Assembly (NCBI GenBank): GCA_034770075.1
Contig: JAVJAP010000356.1
Span: 1-64,000 of the forward strand
Length of the DNA stretch: 64,000 bases
Direction: 5' to 3'
From: Aralia elata
Taxonomy: Eukaryota; Streptophyta; Magnoliopsida; Apiales; Araliaceae
Under the pieces are notes generated by a model. That model did no database searches and was not told the origin of the DNA. It was given only the letters and a program-made list of their open reading frames with translations. A program made the translations under genes and the position numbers. Positions 12,541-22,227 of this stretch are shown here, piece after piece. The number at the start of each line of letters is the position of its first letter. Position 1 is the first letter of the stretch.

Positions 12541-14123
12541 ATGTGCTGTGTGGTGTACAGTATTTGGATTCCATTCCTCCTACAGGGTTGGTCGGTAGTC
12601 CTCCTCCGCTGGTTGGACAGTTTATCGTCGGCCGACAGGGCTATCACAGATGGCCTTTTGGGACATTCTTGGTCCTTACTATCTTTTCAGGTGCCAGCGG
12701 GCTTTGTGGAGGGTATTTTGAGCTATTGGACCCCTGCCCGTTAGGTGTTCAGATTAGGGACAGTAGAGCTGACCCCCACCCTCGAGGAGTATGCTCGCTT
12801 TACCGGCCTGCCTTTGGACGGTCCCTGTGCCAGGGTTACAGTTGGTTCCATGCGCCGTCAATTCTTGACTTTCACTGGTTTGCGGAGGGCTGTCTTGTTA
12901 CCGGTGATCACATCAGACCATATGGTTCCCCTTCAATTCTTGATTGACCGATTTGGCTCACCTGACAGTTTTCGTCTTTTTCTCCGGTGATTTTTCCGTG
13001 TCCGAGGAGTGCTGGGATGCCTTGAGTGCTGGGACGTTGGATTTTCTGATGGCCTGTGTCATCTCAGTTTTGTACTTGCCCGCAGGACCCGATCATTTGG
13101 ACATGCGGGTTGTTGCGGCCGTTCGAGCCCTTCAGGAGGATCACACCATTCTTCCCATCGATATTGGCGGGATACCTTACATGTCGGCCTCATATTGCCA
13201 GTCTTTCCGAGGCAGAGTATTTAGAGGGAGCTCGACTTTGTTGTACGTGTGGTTCATGAGTCATCTCAGTCCCATCGGCCATTTCCGTCGCCATAGACCA
13301 AGGGTTTTGCTTCAGCCATGACATAGCCACGCAGTTTTTGTTTCGACCCGTGAACTGTACTGATGTGGCCTCCTGGACATCATTTTTGTCGGCCATTGAG
13401 GACCCCTTTCATCTACTGGTCTATTCGGGTTATTTGCTCCTTTATGAGCTTCTTGACTCACGTGCCCACCCTGGATTTCATCCCTGTTGCTGGCTTGAGG
13501 GCGTGACGACTTATCATCCCTTGGCGGTTATGGGGCAGTTTGATCAGGCACAGGATTTTCACCCCTTCGCGGATGCAGCTGCCTATCGATTCCTTATATC
13601 ATCCCAGACAGAGAGGGATCTACTGCGGGTATACGACCTTTGGTCTCGCAGGATCCTCGCCGAATATAGTGAGAGCTACCACATCCAGACATTTGCTTAC
13701 GTGCAGTGGTTGCGCGGAGACTTGGACCCGGCTGGTTTGAGTCAGACTGGGGGCTTTGATGACTCCGGAGTGATTTTTCCAAAGGATACCATAGACCACT
13801 CCATCTCAGCTGATTCTGCCCCAAGTCGGGTTACTGAGGATACCCGACTCCGCCTGGCCTTGATTACTGCTGAGGCCGAGAGGGATGTCGCTCTTGTCGA
13901 GAGAGATGATGCCATTCGGGCTAGAGACGCTGCCATTGCTGACAGAGAGGCCATTGTATTTCAGACCAGGGCAGTTGTAGATGCTCATTTTGGGACTGTC
14001 AGCCGAGCCACTGCTTTACTGGATCGTATTGATATGATGGGGCAGCAGATTGCAGGAGATGCTGATGCTTCAGATCTATCCACCACCTTGTCCATCCTGC
14101 TTCAGCTAGTTTCAGATTTGTAG
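12541..14123 (+). pseudogene. Antisense plant-mobile-domain (PMD) ORF of the Tat element, broken
   Basis: This ORF reads opposite to gag-pol and converges with integrase. The first part (12541-12990) carries the PMD opening: a W-containing segment, then FRLGTVELTPTLEEYARFTG and a Pro-rich turn. The second part is in another frame (12944-13321), and the third (13338-14123, 261 codons) carries the C-terminal PMD helices and a charged heptad-like segment near residues 165-215 that may be a coiled coil. An in-frame TAG at 12742-12744 and two frameshifts (about 12960 and 13330) break it. PMD is a transposase-derived domain shared by MAIN-like plant proteins and several transposons; antisense extra ORFs are known in plant Ty3/Gypsy elements. 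Its role in the element is unknown. Some breaks may be sequence errors, as the noisy block ends near here. Confidence 0.75.
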
Positions 14124-14634
14124 ATTATTTTATTTCCTGCATAGACTATGTTAGTTTCATCGGTTATCGAAAGAGAAATCTTGTAATAAAATGACTTATA
14201 TATATAGACATGCATTTAAATTTAGTCATTTTCCCCTTTTGTCGTATCATTGCCCTTCATTGGATCCTCATTTTATCCAGTTGACCACGATTTTGACATT
14301 TCGCCTTCTTTCTCTTCTCAAGTCTTGATGGAGATTTGACAGATATTGCCGCACACCCTTTGATTTCATCGGATTGAATCTCAGATTTTGGATAACTGTT
14401 TGGTCGGATCAGGGTTATGTCCTTTGGGATGAAGCTGGTTAGGCAGCTAGTTTCGGGAAGGTTTTGAGGGTGTAGGAAGGTTTTATCTGGCTATTGAAAA
14501 TTGGTTTTGGTTAGGGAAAGGATTATATTTTTTAAGGGGTCGGACCGCGTCATGATGGCTGCCTACGTACCCCCACAAGTTGGGAGATCAGGTCCTACGT
14601 AGTTCGCTCTCAAAGGAAAAAAGGAACTGATGAT

Positions 14635-15776
14635 TCAAGCGTAGAACCGCTTCACTGAATTGGAATTTAGAGGTTGTGGAAATACCTCCCCATCCATTTC
14701 TTGCAATATGAGGGCTCCTCCGGATAGCACCTTCTTAATCACAAATGGTCCTTCCCAGTTCGGGGCGAACTTCCCCTTGGCTTCGTTTTGACAAGGCATG
14801 ACTCTTTTTAGCACCAAATCATTTTCCTTGAACTTTCGAGGTCTTATCCTTTTATCGTATGATCGAGAGATCCTTTGTTGATATAACTGACCATGCCAAA
14901 CTGCGGCTACCCTCTTTTCATCAATTAGGGCCAATTGGTCATATCGACTTTGCATCCAATCCTCCTCGCTTATCTGAGCATCGATCACTATTCTGAGGGA
15001 CGCCATTTTCAACCTCAAACTGGCAGAACGGCCACCATTCCATACACCAAAGCGTAAGGGGTTGCCCCTGTAGAAGTACGCGTTGACGTTCGGTATGCCA
15101 GCAGGGTGAGGGGTAACAAATTCGGCCATCCCCGATGATTAGCAGACATTTTCGCCATGATCTTCTTGATGTTCTTATTTGCAGCCTCCACTGCCCCATT
15201 CATCTTAGGACGGTAAATGACGGAATTGAGGTGCTTGATCTTAAACTGGTCACACAGTCCCTTCATGAGGGCGTTGTTTAAATTCTTGGCATTATCGGAG
15301 ACCAAAACCTCAGGTTGCCCGTATCGACAAATGACATTATTCCTGATGAAACCGACGATGACCTCCTGAGTTACTTTGGGGAAAGAAACTGCTTCTACCC
15401 ATTTGGTGAAATAATCGATCATGACGAAAATGAATCGGTGTCCGTTGCTTGCTTTGGGCTCTATTAGTCCGATTACATCCATTTCCCACATTGAAAATGG
15501 CCACGGGGAGGTCATACAGTGCAATTCATTGGGAGGCGTATGGATCACATTACCGTGCGCCTGGCATTGGTAACACCGTTTGACATGGTCATCGCAGTCG
15601 GCTTTCAGCGTTAACCAATAATGCCCCGTTCTCAAGATCTGTTTGGCTAGCATTGGTCCACTCATGTGTGGCCCACACACCCCACCATGTATTTCACTCA
15701 TAATCCTTTGGGCCTGTGTTTCATCTGCATTGCAACAGTCCCAACCCAGCATCCCTTTTGTAGAGTGAATCCCCAC
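14635..15776 (-). pseudogene. Tat integrase, frameshifted
   Basis: The first frame (15776-15015) contains the HHCC zinc-binding region (IHGGVCGPHMSG, then CDDHVKRCYQCQ) and the catalytic core: Asp in MWEMDVIG, Asp in VSDNAKN, Glu in MNGAVEAANK, so the D,D,E triad is present. After the AVLPV segment the frame shifts, and 15129-14635 supplies the C-terminal DNA-binding region (NDLVLKRVMP, GKFAPNWEGPFVIKKV). The protein would insert the cDNA into the chromosome. One frameshift near 15015-15030 separates core from tail. It follows the extra RNase H and faces the antisense ORF tail-to-tail, with about 510 bp between. Confidence 0.9.
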
Positions 15777-15816
15777 TCAGGTAAAATTTCATCGCCATCT
15801 TTTGAATCCTCATCCT

Positions 15817-16500
15817 CTAAGCTCGGCTCGCCTGGTCGGGAATGGATCTATCCCTCAGGTATTCCCTTATGTCGTGATACCAGGGCTGCTTTGTCAACAC
15901 CACCTCGTCTGATAACACTGCCACATGTTCCTCATATGCTGGGGCATTCCGTACTGCTATCTCAATCTGTGGAACGTCCCTGTTGTTGATTACGTGGATT
16001 AAGGAAGCCAGAGTTGCCAATGCATCGGCAAAGTCATTCTGTCCCCGGGGAATATGGCGGAAAGCGATATCTTCGAACTCTTTCATCAACTGGGTAACAC
16101 AACGATGGTATGGAAGTAACCGAAGCTCTTTAGTGTTGTACACCCCGATTGCCTGTCTGATTACCAATTCTAAATCCTCGAACACCGCTAGTCTCTTCAC
16201 TCCCATGTCGCGGGCAAAGCGGAGTCCCAAGATACATCCCTCGTATTCAGCGGTGTTGTTCGAATTACTGAAATGCAGTTTAGTGGCCACAGGGTATTGT
16301 TCTCCGGTGATAGAGACCAGGACCGCTTCGGCTCCTGCCCCCTCGGCATTCATGGCACCATCAAAATACAGCTTCCAGAACTGCCCCTCGTCATCACATT
16401 TCGTGTGTGATACCCCAAAATATATCCTCGCCCGGTAGAGGAGTTTCTAATGGCTCCATCCCTCCTGACGGGGTTTCTGCCAACTGATCTGCAATTCCTT
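15817..16500 (-). pseudogene. Additional RNase H domain (Tat hallmark)
   Basis: The frame 16353-15817 encodes an RNase HI-like fold: KLYFDGAM at its upstream edge (in another frame), NNTAEYEGCILGL with the catalytic-type Glu, LAVFEDLELVI where Asp often stands (here EDLE), and a closing HIPRGQNDFADALATLASL with the terminal Asp. This is the extra RNase H found between RNase H and integrase in Tat elements. A frameshift near 16390-16400 separates it from the upstream linker. It most likely worked as part of the polyprotein in removing RNA from the RNA-DNA hybrid. Confidence 0.85.
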
Positions 16501-16514
16501 GCCCCTTCATGGCT

Positions 16515-18115
16515 TTCTAAGTTACGTACACCATGTCGAATTGTTGCAAGATTAACTGCCATCTTGACAGTCGACAATTAAGCATGGGCCTTTCAAAAAT
16601 ATATTTCAAGGGATCCATTCTCGATATCAGGTACGTCGTATGCCCATGGAGGTAGTGCTGTAATCTCCCCGCAGCCCAGGCCAGAGCACAACAGGTCTTC
16701 TCGATGGGAGTGTAATTCTGTTCACATTGGCTAAATCTTTTGCTGAGGTAATAGATGGCCTGCTCTTTACCTGCCTCATTCTTCTGCCCCAGCATACATC
16801 CCATCGCGATGGCATTGCCCGATATATACATAAACAGAGGGATCCCATCCTTCGGGTGGGGGGTACCAGCACTAGTGCCTTCGTCAGCTGCTTTTTAATG
16901 GTCTGAAAAGCCCTCTGACATTGCTCATTCCATTCTTGGGAAGCCCCCTTTCTTAACAGTTTGAAAATTGGCTCACATGTAGTCGTCAAGTGGGATATAA
17001 AACGGCTGATGAAGTTTATCCTTCTGAGGAATCCTCTTATCTCCTTCTCTGTGTGAGGTGCCGGCATATCCACAATGGCCTTAATCTTTGCTGGATCCAA
17101 CTCAATGCCTCGATCACTAACCAGGAATCCCAAGAGCTTACCCGACTGCACTCCGAAAGCACACTTTGCTGGATTGAGCTTTAAATTATACTTTCTGAGC
17201 CGATCGAATAGCTTTTTAAGATGGGTTATATGGTCAGACTCTACCCTAGACTTCACGATAATGTCATCCACATAGACCTCTATCTCCTTATGCATCATAT
17301 CGTGGAACAGGGCCATCATGGCTCTCTGATAAGTAGCCCCCGCATTCGTGAGACCAAAAGCCAATCGTCTATAGCAGAAGGTGCCCCAGGGGGTGATGAA
17401 TGCGGTCTTTTTCCGATCTTCTTCCGCCACCATTATCTGATGATACCCCGCAAAGCAATCCATAAAAGAGTACATTTCGTACTGGGCTGTGTTATCCACC
17501 AGGATGTGTATGAAAGGCACCGGGAAGTTATCTTTGAGACTGGCCTTGTTTAGATCTCTATAATCTACACATACCCTTACCTTCCCTCCAGGCTTAGCCA
17601 CTGGGACCACATTGGACAGCCATTCGGGGTAAGTGGACACCATAATGATTCCCGCCCTGAACTGCTTGATGATCTCTTCCTTCACTTTTAAGCTCCACTC
17701 CGGTTTCAACTTTCTTAATTTTTGCTTGACAGGCCTGAAACCCTCCTTGATGGGCAATCGGTGTACCACACTGTCGGTGGACAATCCGATCATATCCTCA
17801 TGAGACCAGGCAAAGACGTCCTCATATTGGTTTAGCAATTCAGTCATTTCGGCTTTTTGGCTAGGGGTGAGGTCCGTCCCTATCTGGAGTTCTTTTGGCT
17901 TGTCAGGGGTTCCGATATCTATAGTGATGGTTTGGTCTAAGTTGGGTTTGGGTTTATCCTCGACCCATCCTTTGATCTCGTCAGGCGCGTCGTCGTAATC
18001 CGTCTCGTCTTGCTCAATGCCCATCAAATCGAAATCGAGCTCAATGTCAAAATCATAATCATCATTCAAATTTGAAAGACTATTTGTTAGGCAAGGATTA
18101 CTCAAATTGGTACAC
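16515..18115 (-). pseudogene. Tat reverse transcriptase and RNase H, broken
   Basis: The main frame runs from the predicted splice acceptor at 18116 to a frameshift near 16850, in a G run (TGGGGGG). RT motifs are clear: VVPVAKPGGKVRVCVDYRDLN, SFMDCFAGYHQI, AFGLTNAGATYQR, YVDDIIVKS (catalytic Asp pair), LLGFLVSDRGIE. RNase H follows in a second frame (16831-16517: KEQAIYYLSKRFSQCEQNYTPIEK, then DMVYVT) and ends at a TAG at 16515-16517, where relatives usually have Gln. It copies element RNA into DNA in cytoplasmic particles. One frameshift and one stop remove function. Confidence 0.92.
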
Positions 18116-18284
18116 CTGACATGAAACAAAATACTTGTCATATATAAGTTATTTTCCACGACGATCACATTTTCAGATAACATGAAGAAACGACATAATT
18201 ATGCAAAATATAAAACAACAAACAAAAATAAACTTCTTCATTCTCCCATCCTCTGGGGTCTACCACCCTGATGTCGGGTTTTAC
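18116..18284 (-). other. Predicted intron between protease and RT
   Basis: On the minus strand a GT donor at 18284-18283 (AAGGGTAAAA) and an AG acceptor at 18117-18116 (TTTCATGTCAGG, with an upstream T-rich tract) define 169 bp. The protease frame stops inside the intron at 18281-18283. Joining the two sides skips that stop and puts the protease and RT frames in phase. Spliced introns at this position are described for Ogre elements. Confidence 0.65.
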
Positions 18285-20131
18285 CCTTGTTTGGATATCA
18301 CTGGTTTCATGGTCCAATTGTCGACGGTCAGGTCAGATGAAATGCGCTGGATAAAAGGTGGCTTCACATCGGACACTTCCCCGATGATTACGGCCACATC
18401 GCCTGAGTCCCTCTTTCTACCCTCTTCAGGAATAACTAGCCCTGCCCAATCGATGACAGGCACCACTTGTTGGGCTCCCGGTGGCATGACAACATCCGTC
18501 CCCTCTCTACTGCTCGTTAATTGTCCGGGGATATAGCACTTGGTTTCAAATTCTTTCGCGACCTCCTGCAGGAAACTCTCCCTCCGGGCCGACTCATCAC
18601 TTGCGGGGGTTAACTCTTCATTCCCCGACCCAATCACAGGCTCGCTAGTCCCCTGTTCATTGTTGACCTCGGTCACCAGACTGCCGGCCAGCCGAATCGG
18701 AGCCGCACCTTGACGGTGTCTCCGTGCTACGCCTTCGCGATATCCCAACCCTGCTTTACCTATCTGATGGGGTAGTTGAACGGGCTCGGTGATTCCTTGG
18801 CTGCTTTTTCCTAACCCCTGTCCAGGCTGGAATTTCATTCTCATCATTTCCTTTGCAACGAAGGTGAGCTCTGGAGAGACCCTAGGTTTCATGGCTGGAG
18901 CTCCCAGGCATCTGTAGTGGGGAGTGCTAATTTCTAACGCTTGAAAACTGGCAGGTGCCGCCGACTCGTCCACATTAATCACTGGCATGCCACTCCTGGG
19001 AGGAGAAGGGTCATCATATTCTGCCGAGATCGTTACCAGATTCCCATCGATGATTAATTTGATTTGTTGGTGTAGTGTGGAAGGAACTGCCCCGGCCATG
19101 TGTATCCACGGCCTCCCCAATAACAGGTTATAGCTGGCTGCAATGTCTAGGACCTGGAAAGAGATATCAAAAGTACAAGGTCCTATTTCCACCGGCAATT
19201 CTATCTCTCCCATTGTATCCTTCCGGGAACCATCGAAAGCTCGCACCACCACATGACTGGCCCGTAGGCGCTTGGGATTGATGTTCATCTTCTGCAATGT
19301 ACTGAGGGGACAGATATTCAACGTCGATCCTCCATCAATCAGCACCCCATTCATGATATAACCTGAAGAGATTACCGCAATATGTAGCGGTTTTCGGTGC
19401 CCTCTTCCCTCCTTGGGGATGTCATTATCTGCAAAGGATATTACATCACTCTCCAACAGATGGCCTACCAGCTGGCCGAAACCTTCCTCACTAATTTCCT
19501 TGGGCACGTATGCCTCCTCCAGGACTTTCGCCAGGGTTTTGCAGTGATCATTGGATGACAACACCAAGTCCATGACTGATGTTAGGGTTGACTCCTCATT
19601 TAAAATCTGGATCCCTCTTGTTTCCGGGTGATCCATCCTTTTCAAGAATTCTATGGGCTTTTCCTCGGAAATCTCTTCATTTTTCTTCTTTTGGCTCTCA
19701 AGGACTCGCCCGGGAAGATATAAGGGGTTCCCCTTTGTCATCACAGAAGCACAACTGGCCGCTTCCTTCGGCATTCCCCCATAATTCCAGGGTACCGTCT
19801 TTAGACTACTGATAGGGATTTGCGGCCTTGCCGCAAGGATGAGGGGTCTCGGAGCCGTCAACTTGACAGGTCCCTCCGTGATATTCGTACTTACCCCTAT
19901 CAACCTGATGGGCACTCCCCATGCACTCCCATGATCATGTATCACGTTGATCATTTCCTTAATTTTCTGCACATAGTTCAACCTTGGCGGCCCCCCGGCT
20001 TCACTCGCCTCCGTCGCATTGACCCCCCCTCCATCATGTCTTGGCAGGGGATTTGCCTTAACATTCGGGGAGTCTGGCTGTTCCACCACAATTTTCCCAC
20101 TGTCAATCAAGTTCTGGATTCTGTGCTTCAA
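18281..20131 (-). CDS. Tat gag C-terminus and aspartic protease with G-patch
   Basis: An open frame of 616 codons. The first residues (KHRIQNLIDSGKI) are the usual C-terminal part of Tat gag, so the true continuation from gag is lost by a frameshift at 20128-20131. The protease core is near residues 245-370: GVLIDGGSTLNICP carries the catalytic Asp in a DGGS form, and LLGRPWIHMAGAVPS closes the fold. A G-patch-like segment follows near residue 430 (MRMKFQPGQGLGKSSQG), then QIGKAGLGYREG. The enzyme would cleave the polyprotein. The frame ends at the predicted intron. It is the longest uninterrupted coding stretch of the element. Confidence 0.88.
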   Translation of the reverse strand: MKHRIQNLIDSGKIVVEQPDSPNVKANPLPRHDGGGVNATEASEAGGPPRLNYVQKIKEMINVIHDHGSAWGVPIRLIGVSTNITEGPVKLTAPRPLILAARPQIPISSLKTVPWNYGGMPKEAASCASVMTKGNPLYLPGRVLESQKKKNEEISEEKPIEFLKRMDHPETRGIQILNEESTLTSVMDLVLSSNDHCKTLAKVLEEAYVPKEISEEGFGQLVGHLLESDVISFADNDIPKEGRGHRKPLHIAVISSGYIMNGVLIDGGSTLNICPLSTLQKMNINPKRLRASHVVVRAFDGSRKDTMGEIELPVEIGPCTFDISFQVLDIAASYNLLLGRPWIHMAGAVPSTLHQQIKLIIDGNLVTISAEYDDPSPPRSGMPVINVDESAAPASFQALEISTPHYRCLGAPAMKPRVSPELTFVAKEMMRMKFQPGQGLGKSSQGITEPVQLPHQIGKAGLGYREGVARRHRQGAAPIRLAGSLVTEVNNEQGTSEPVIGSGNEELTPASDESARRESFLQEVAKEFETKCYIPGQLTSSREGTDVVMPPGAQQVVPVIDWAGLVIPEEGRKRDSGDVAVIIGEVSDVKPPFIQRISSDLTVDNWTMKPVISKQG

Positions 20132-21446
20132 CGTCCAAAGTCTTGCGTATCATGACCAGGGGAACTTGAGTGGTATGCGCATCGCTTGCTCGGGTCAAAC
20201 CTTCTTCCCTTTGGGTCACTCGGGGGTGCCAAACCAACTATCTTCTTTTGGGCTACCAATACCGCTAAGACCCGCTCAAGAGGCTCCCCGAGCGGGGTGA
20301 ATACTCGATTTTGCGAGGCCTCATATCTCCTACGCCCCTCCGCCCTCTGATCAGCGAAGTTAGGCTGTCGGGATGGCCCTACTCTCTGCACCTGTACTGG
20401 AAGATGGTTTTCTGCCTTTCTAGACGAGCCCTGAAGGATGAGGGAAACATCCTCCTCCTTTTTCTTTTGCACCCTACGGGAAGTGCTGCCATAATTCCCA
20501 TTTTGTATTTGCTCTGCAGCCATTTCCAAAGCAGTGAAATCCCGGATTTTGCCAGATTTCAAACCCATATCTACCATTTCTCCGTGTTTTATCATTTCAG
20601 CGAAAGGCCTACCAATCCTTGAAATAACTCGTTCATAATACGATGCCTCTTGAATGTCTACGAAAGTCATTACCATCTCTGATTCGCTCATCGGAGGATT
20701 CACCTGTGCGGCCATACCCCTCCATCGTTGTGCAAAGGATTCCCTGGGTTGCTTCTTAACTTTTGTCATTTGGTATTTGTCAGGGGCCATCTGGGCCTGA
20801 AAGCTGTATTGGGTTAAGAAGGTATGGGTCAATTCCTCCCAGTTGTGGATTCGGGCGTTGTCAAGGCGGGCATACCAGATTCTTGCCTCCCCCGTTAAGC
20901 TTTTCTGGAACAGCTGCATCCTCAACCCTTCGTCCTCGGCATAAGACCCGAGTTCTCTAATGTATATTTTCAAGTGTGTGTAGGGGTCTCCCTTTCCATT
21001 GTATTTTTCAAACTCGGGGACTTTGAACTTTTCTGGATATCTGGTTCCGGGAAAACACATAGATCCGAGTAATTAACCCTACCCAGGGAGCCTATGCCTC
21101 TTAGAGATTGGATGGTCTCCTCCATGTGTTTCATTTTTTTCCGAAGGTCGTCAGTGTCCCCCTCCTCTGGGATAGTAATCACTGTCCTGTTAGGTATGGG
21201 AACGGCCCTTGGGATGACTGGCTCGTCTCTTTGAGTTGGGGTTGGTCATCCCTAAACAGGTTTGCAAACATTTTTAGGAGGATTCTGGTCACCCCCTGGT
21301 GGTGGAATATTGTGCGGTCCTTGGTTTGGCGGATCCTGTCTGATTAGGAACTGCTCTTTTAGCATTGTGGCCATTTCCATCATCTACTTCTTAAAATCAT
21401 CAAACTCCTCCCAAGATATGGAACTATGATTGGGAAGATCAGCCAT
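20128..21446 (-). pseudogene. Tat gag, broken
   Basis: The start is placed at ATG 21446-21444 (MADLPNHSSISWEEFDDFKK), where Tat gag usually opens. Codon 21 is TAG, and a TAG/TGA pair follows near 21257. After LCVFP (about 21055) the frame shifts. The rest (21060-20128) has the capsid-like retrotransposon gag core: FKVPEFEKYNGKGDPYTHLKIY, ARIWYARLDNARIHNWEELTHTFLTQY, KQPRESFAQRWRGMAAQV, then a basic tail and CAYHSSSPGHDTQD. This would be the particle protein. The stops look like C-to-T changes of Gln or Arg codons, as expected of a methylated, silenced copy. Confidence 0.85.
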
Positions 21447-22207
21447 TTCAGAGGTAGAGATCTGGGCTTTCTTAGACTGCGAACGGGTTTGAGGAGCAAT
21501 CCTACAGAAACAACGGTTCGAAATTTAGATCCCGGGTAAATGAAAGGATATGGATGCATGCTAAAGCTGTAACTTTGTGTTTTGGGTTTTTTAATCTTTT
21601 CCTGCAAAACAGTACGTTAGTAGTCCCTTATTGCAATAATAATTGATAGACAGGACTTATTATGCCCTCCCAGCTATTCCCTGCAAAACATGGAGGTCAG
21701 TACTTTTTTATCAAGAGGGGAGGCATATATGAATGGGATCATGATATTTTATACGCGTGAATGTAAAAGGGCATGAAGAAACTTTTCCTGCGTTGGGTTA
21801 ATCTGAGGCTGACCTATCCTAGGGTTACTCTCACGGGCTTTTCGGCATGAAGGTCCCCAAATCTTCGCAATCTACTCGTCTGAGCCCTTTCGATTGGAGC
21901 GGATTTGGGTGGTGCGTTTCCTGAGCCATCTCCGGGGAGCAGCCCCTTCGAGTCCAGTAATAAGCAACCGACAGGTTCGCCTCAGGAGGAGGTACTTTCT
22001 CAACATACATTCACATTCATCGCCCTCACCGTATGCAAATGATTACTTAAAAGTAAAGCAATTCCATTCAATCATTCATTTATTGGGCAAAAACACACAT
22101 TCACACAACAAAAGATAAAAATCAAAATATCGCACACACATACATTTTATGAATTTTAAAAGGATAGGATAGCATCAAGATTTGAATGCGGCTTAAGCCC
22201 TCTAATG
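21447..22207 (-). other. Tat 5' leader
   Basis: About 760 bp between the PBS and the gag start, with no convincing frame. It is too short for the large ORF that Ogre elements carry upstream of gag, so this element resembles shorter Tat relatives in that respect. Confidence 0.6.
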
Positions 22208-22225
22208 TCCCCAGCAGAGTCGCCA
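22208..22225 (-). other. Primer binding site of the Tat element
   Basis: The minus strand reads TGGCGACTCTGCTGGGGA, two bases inside the right LTR. It opens with TGG, as expected for pairing with a tRNA CCA end. Ogre-type elements are reported to use a tRNA-Arg-type primer; I have not matched the tRNA itself. Confidence 0.8.
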
Positions 22226-22227
22226 GC

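Noticed and set aside
16990..17553. Plus-strand frames across the Tat RT
   Set aside because: Antisense shadows of conserved RT codons.
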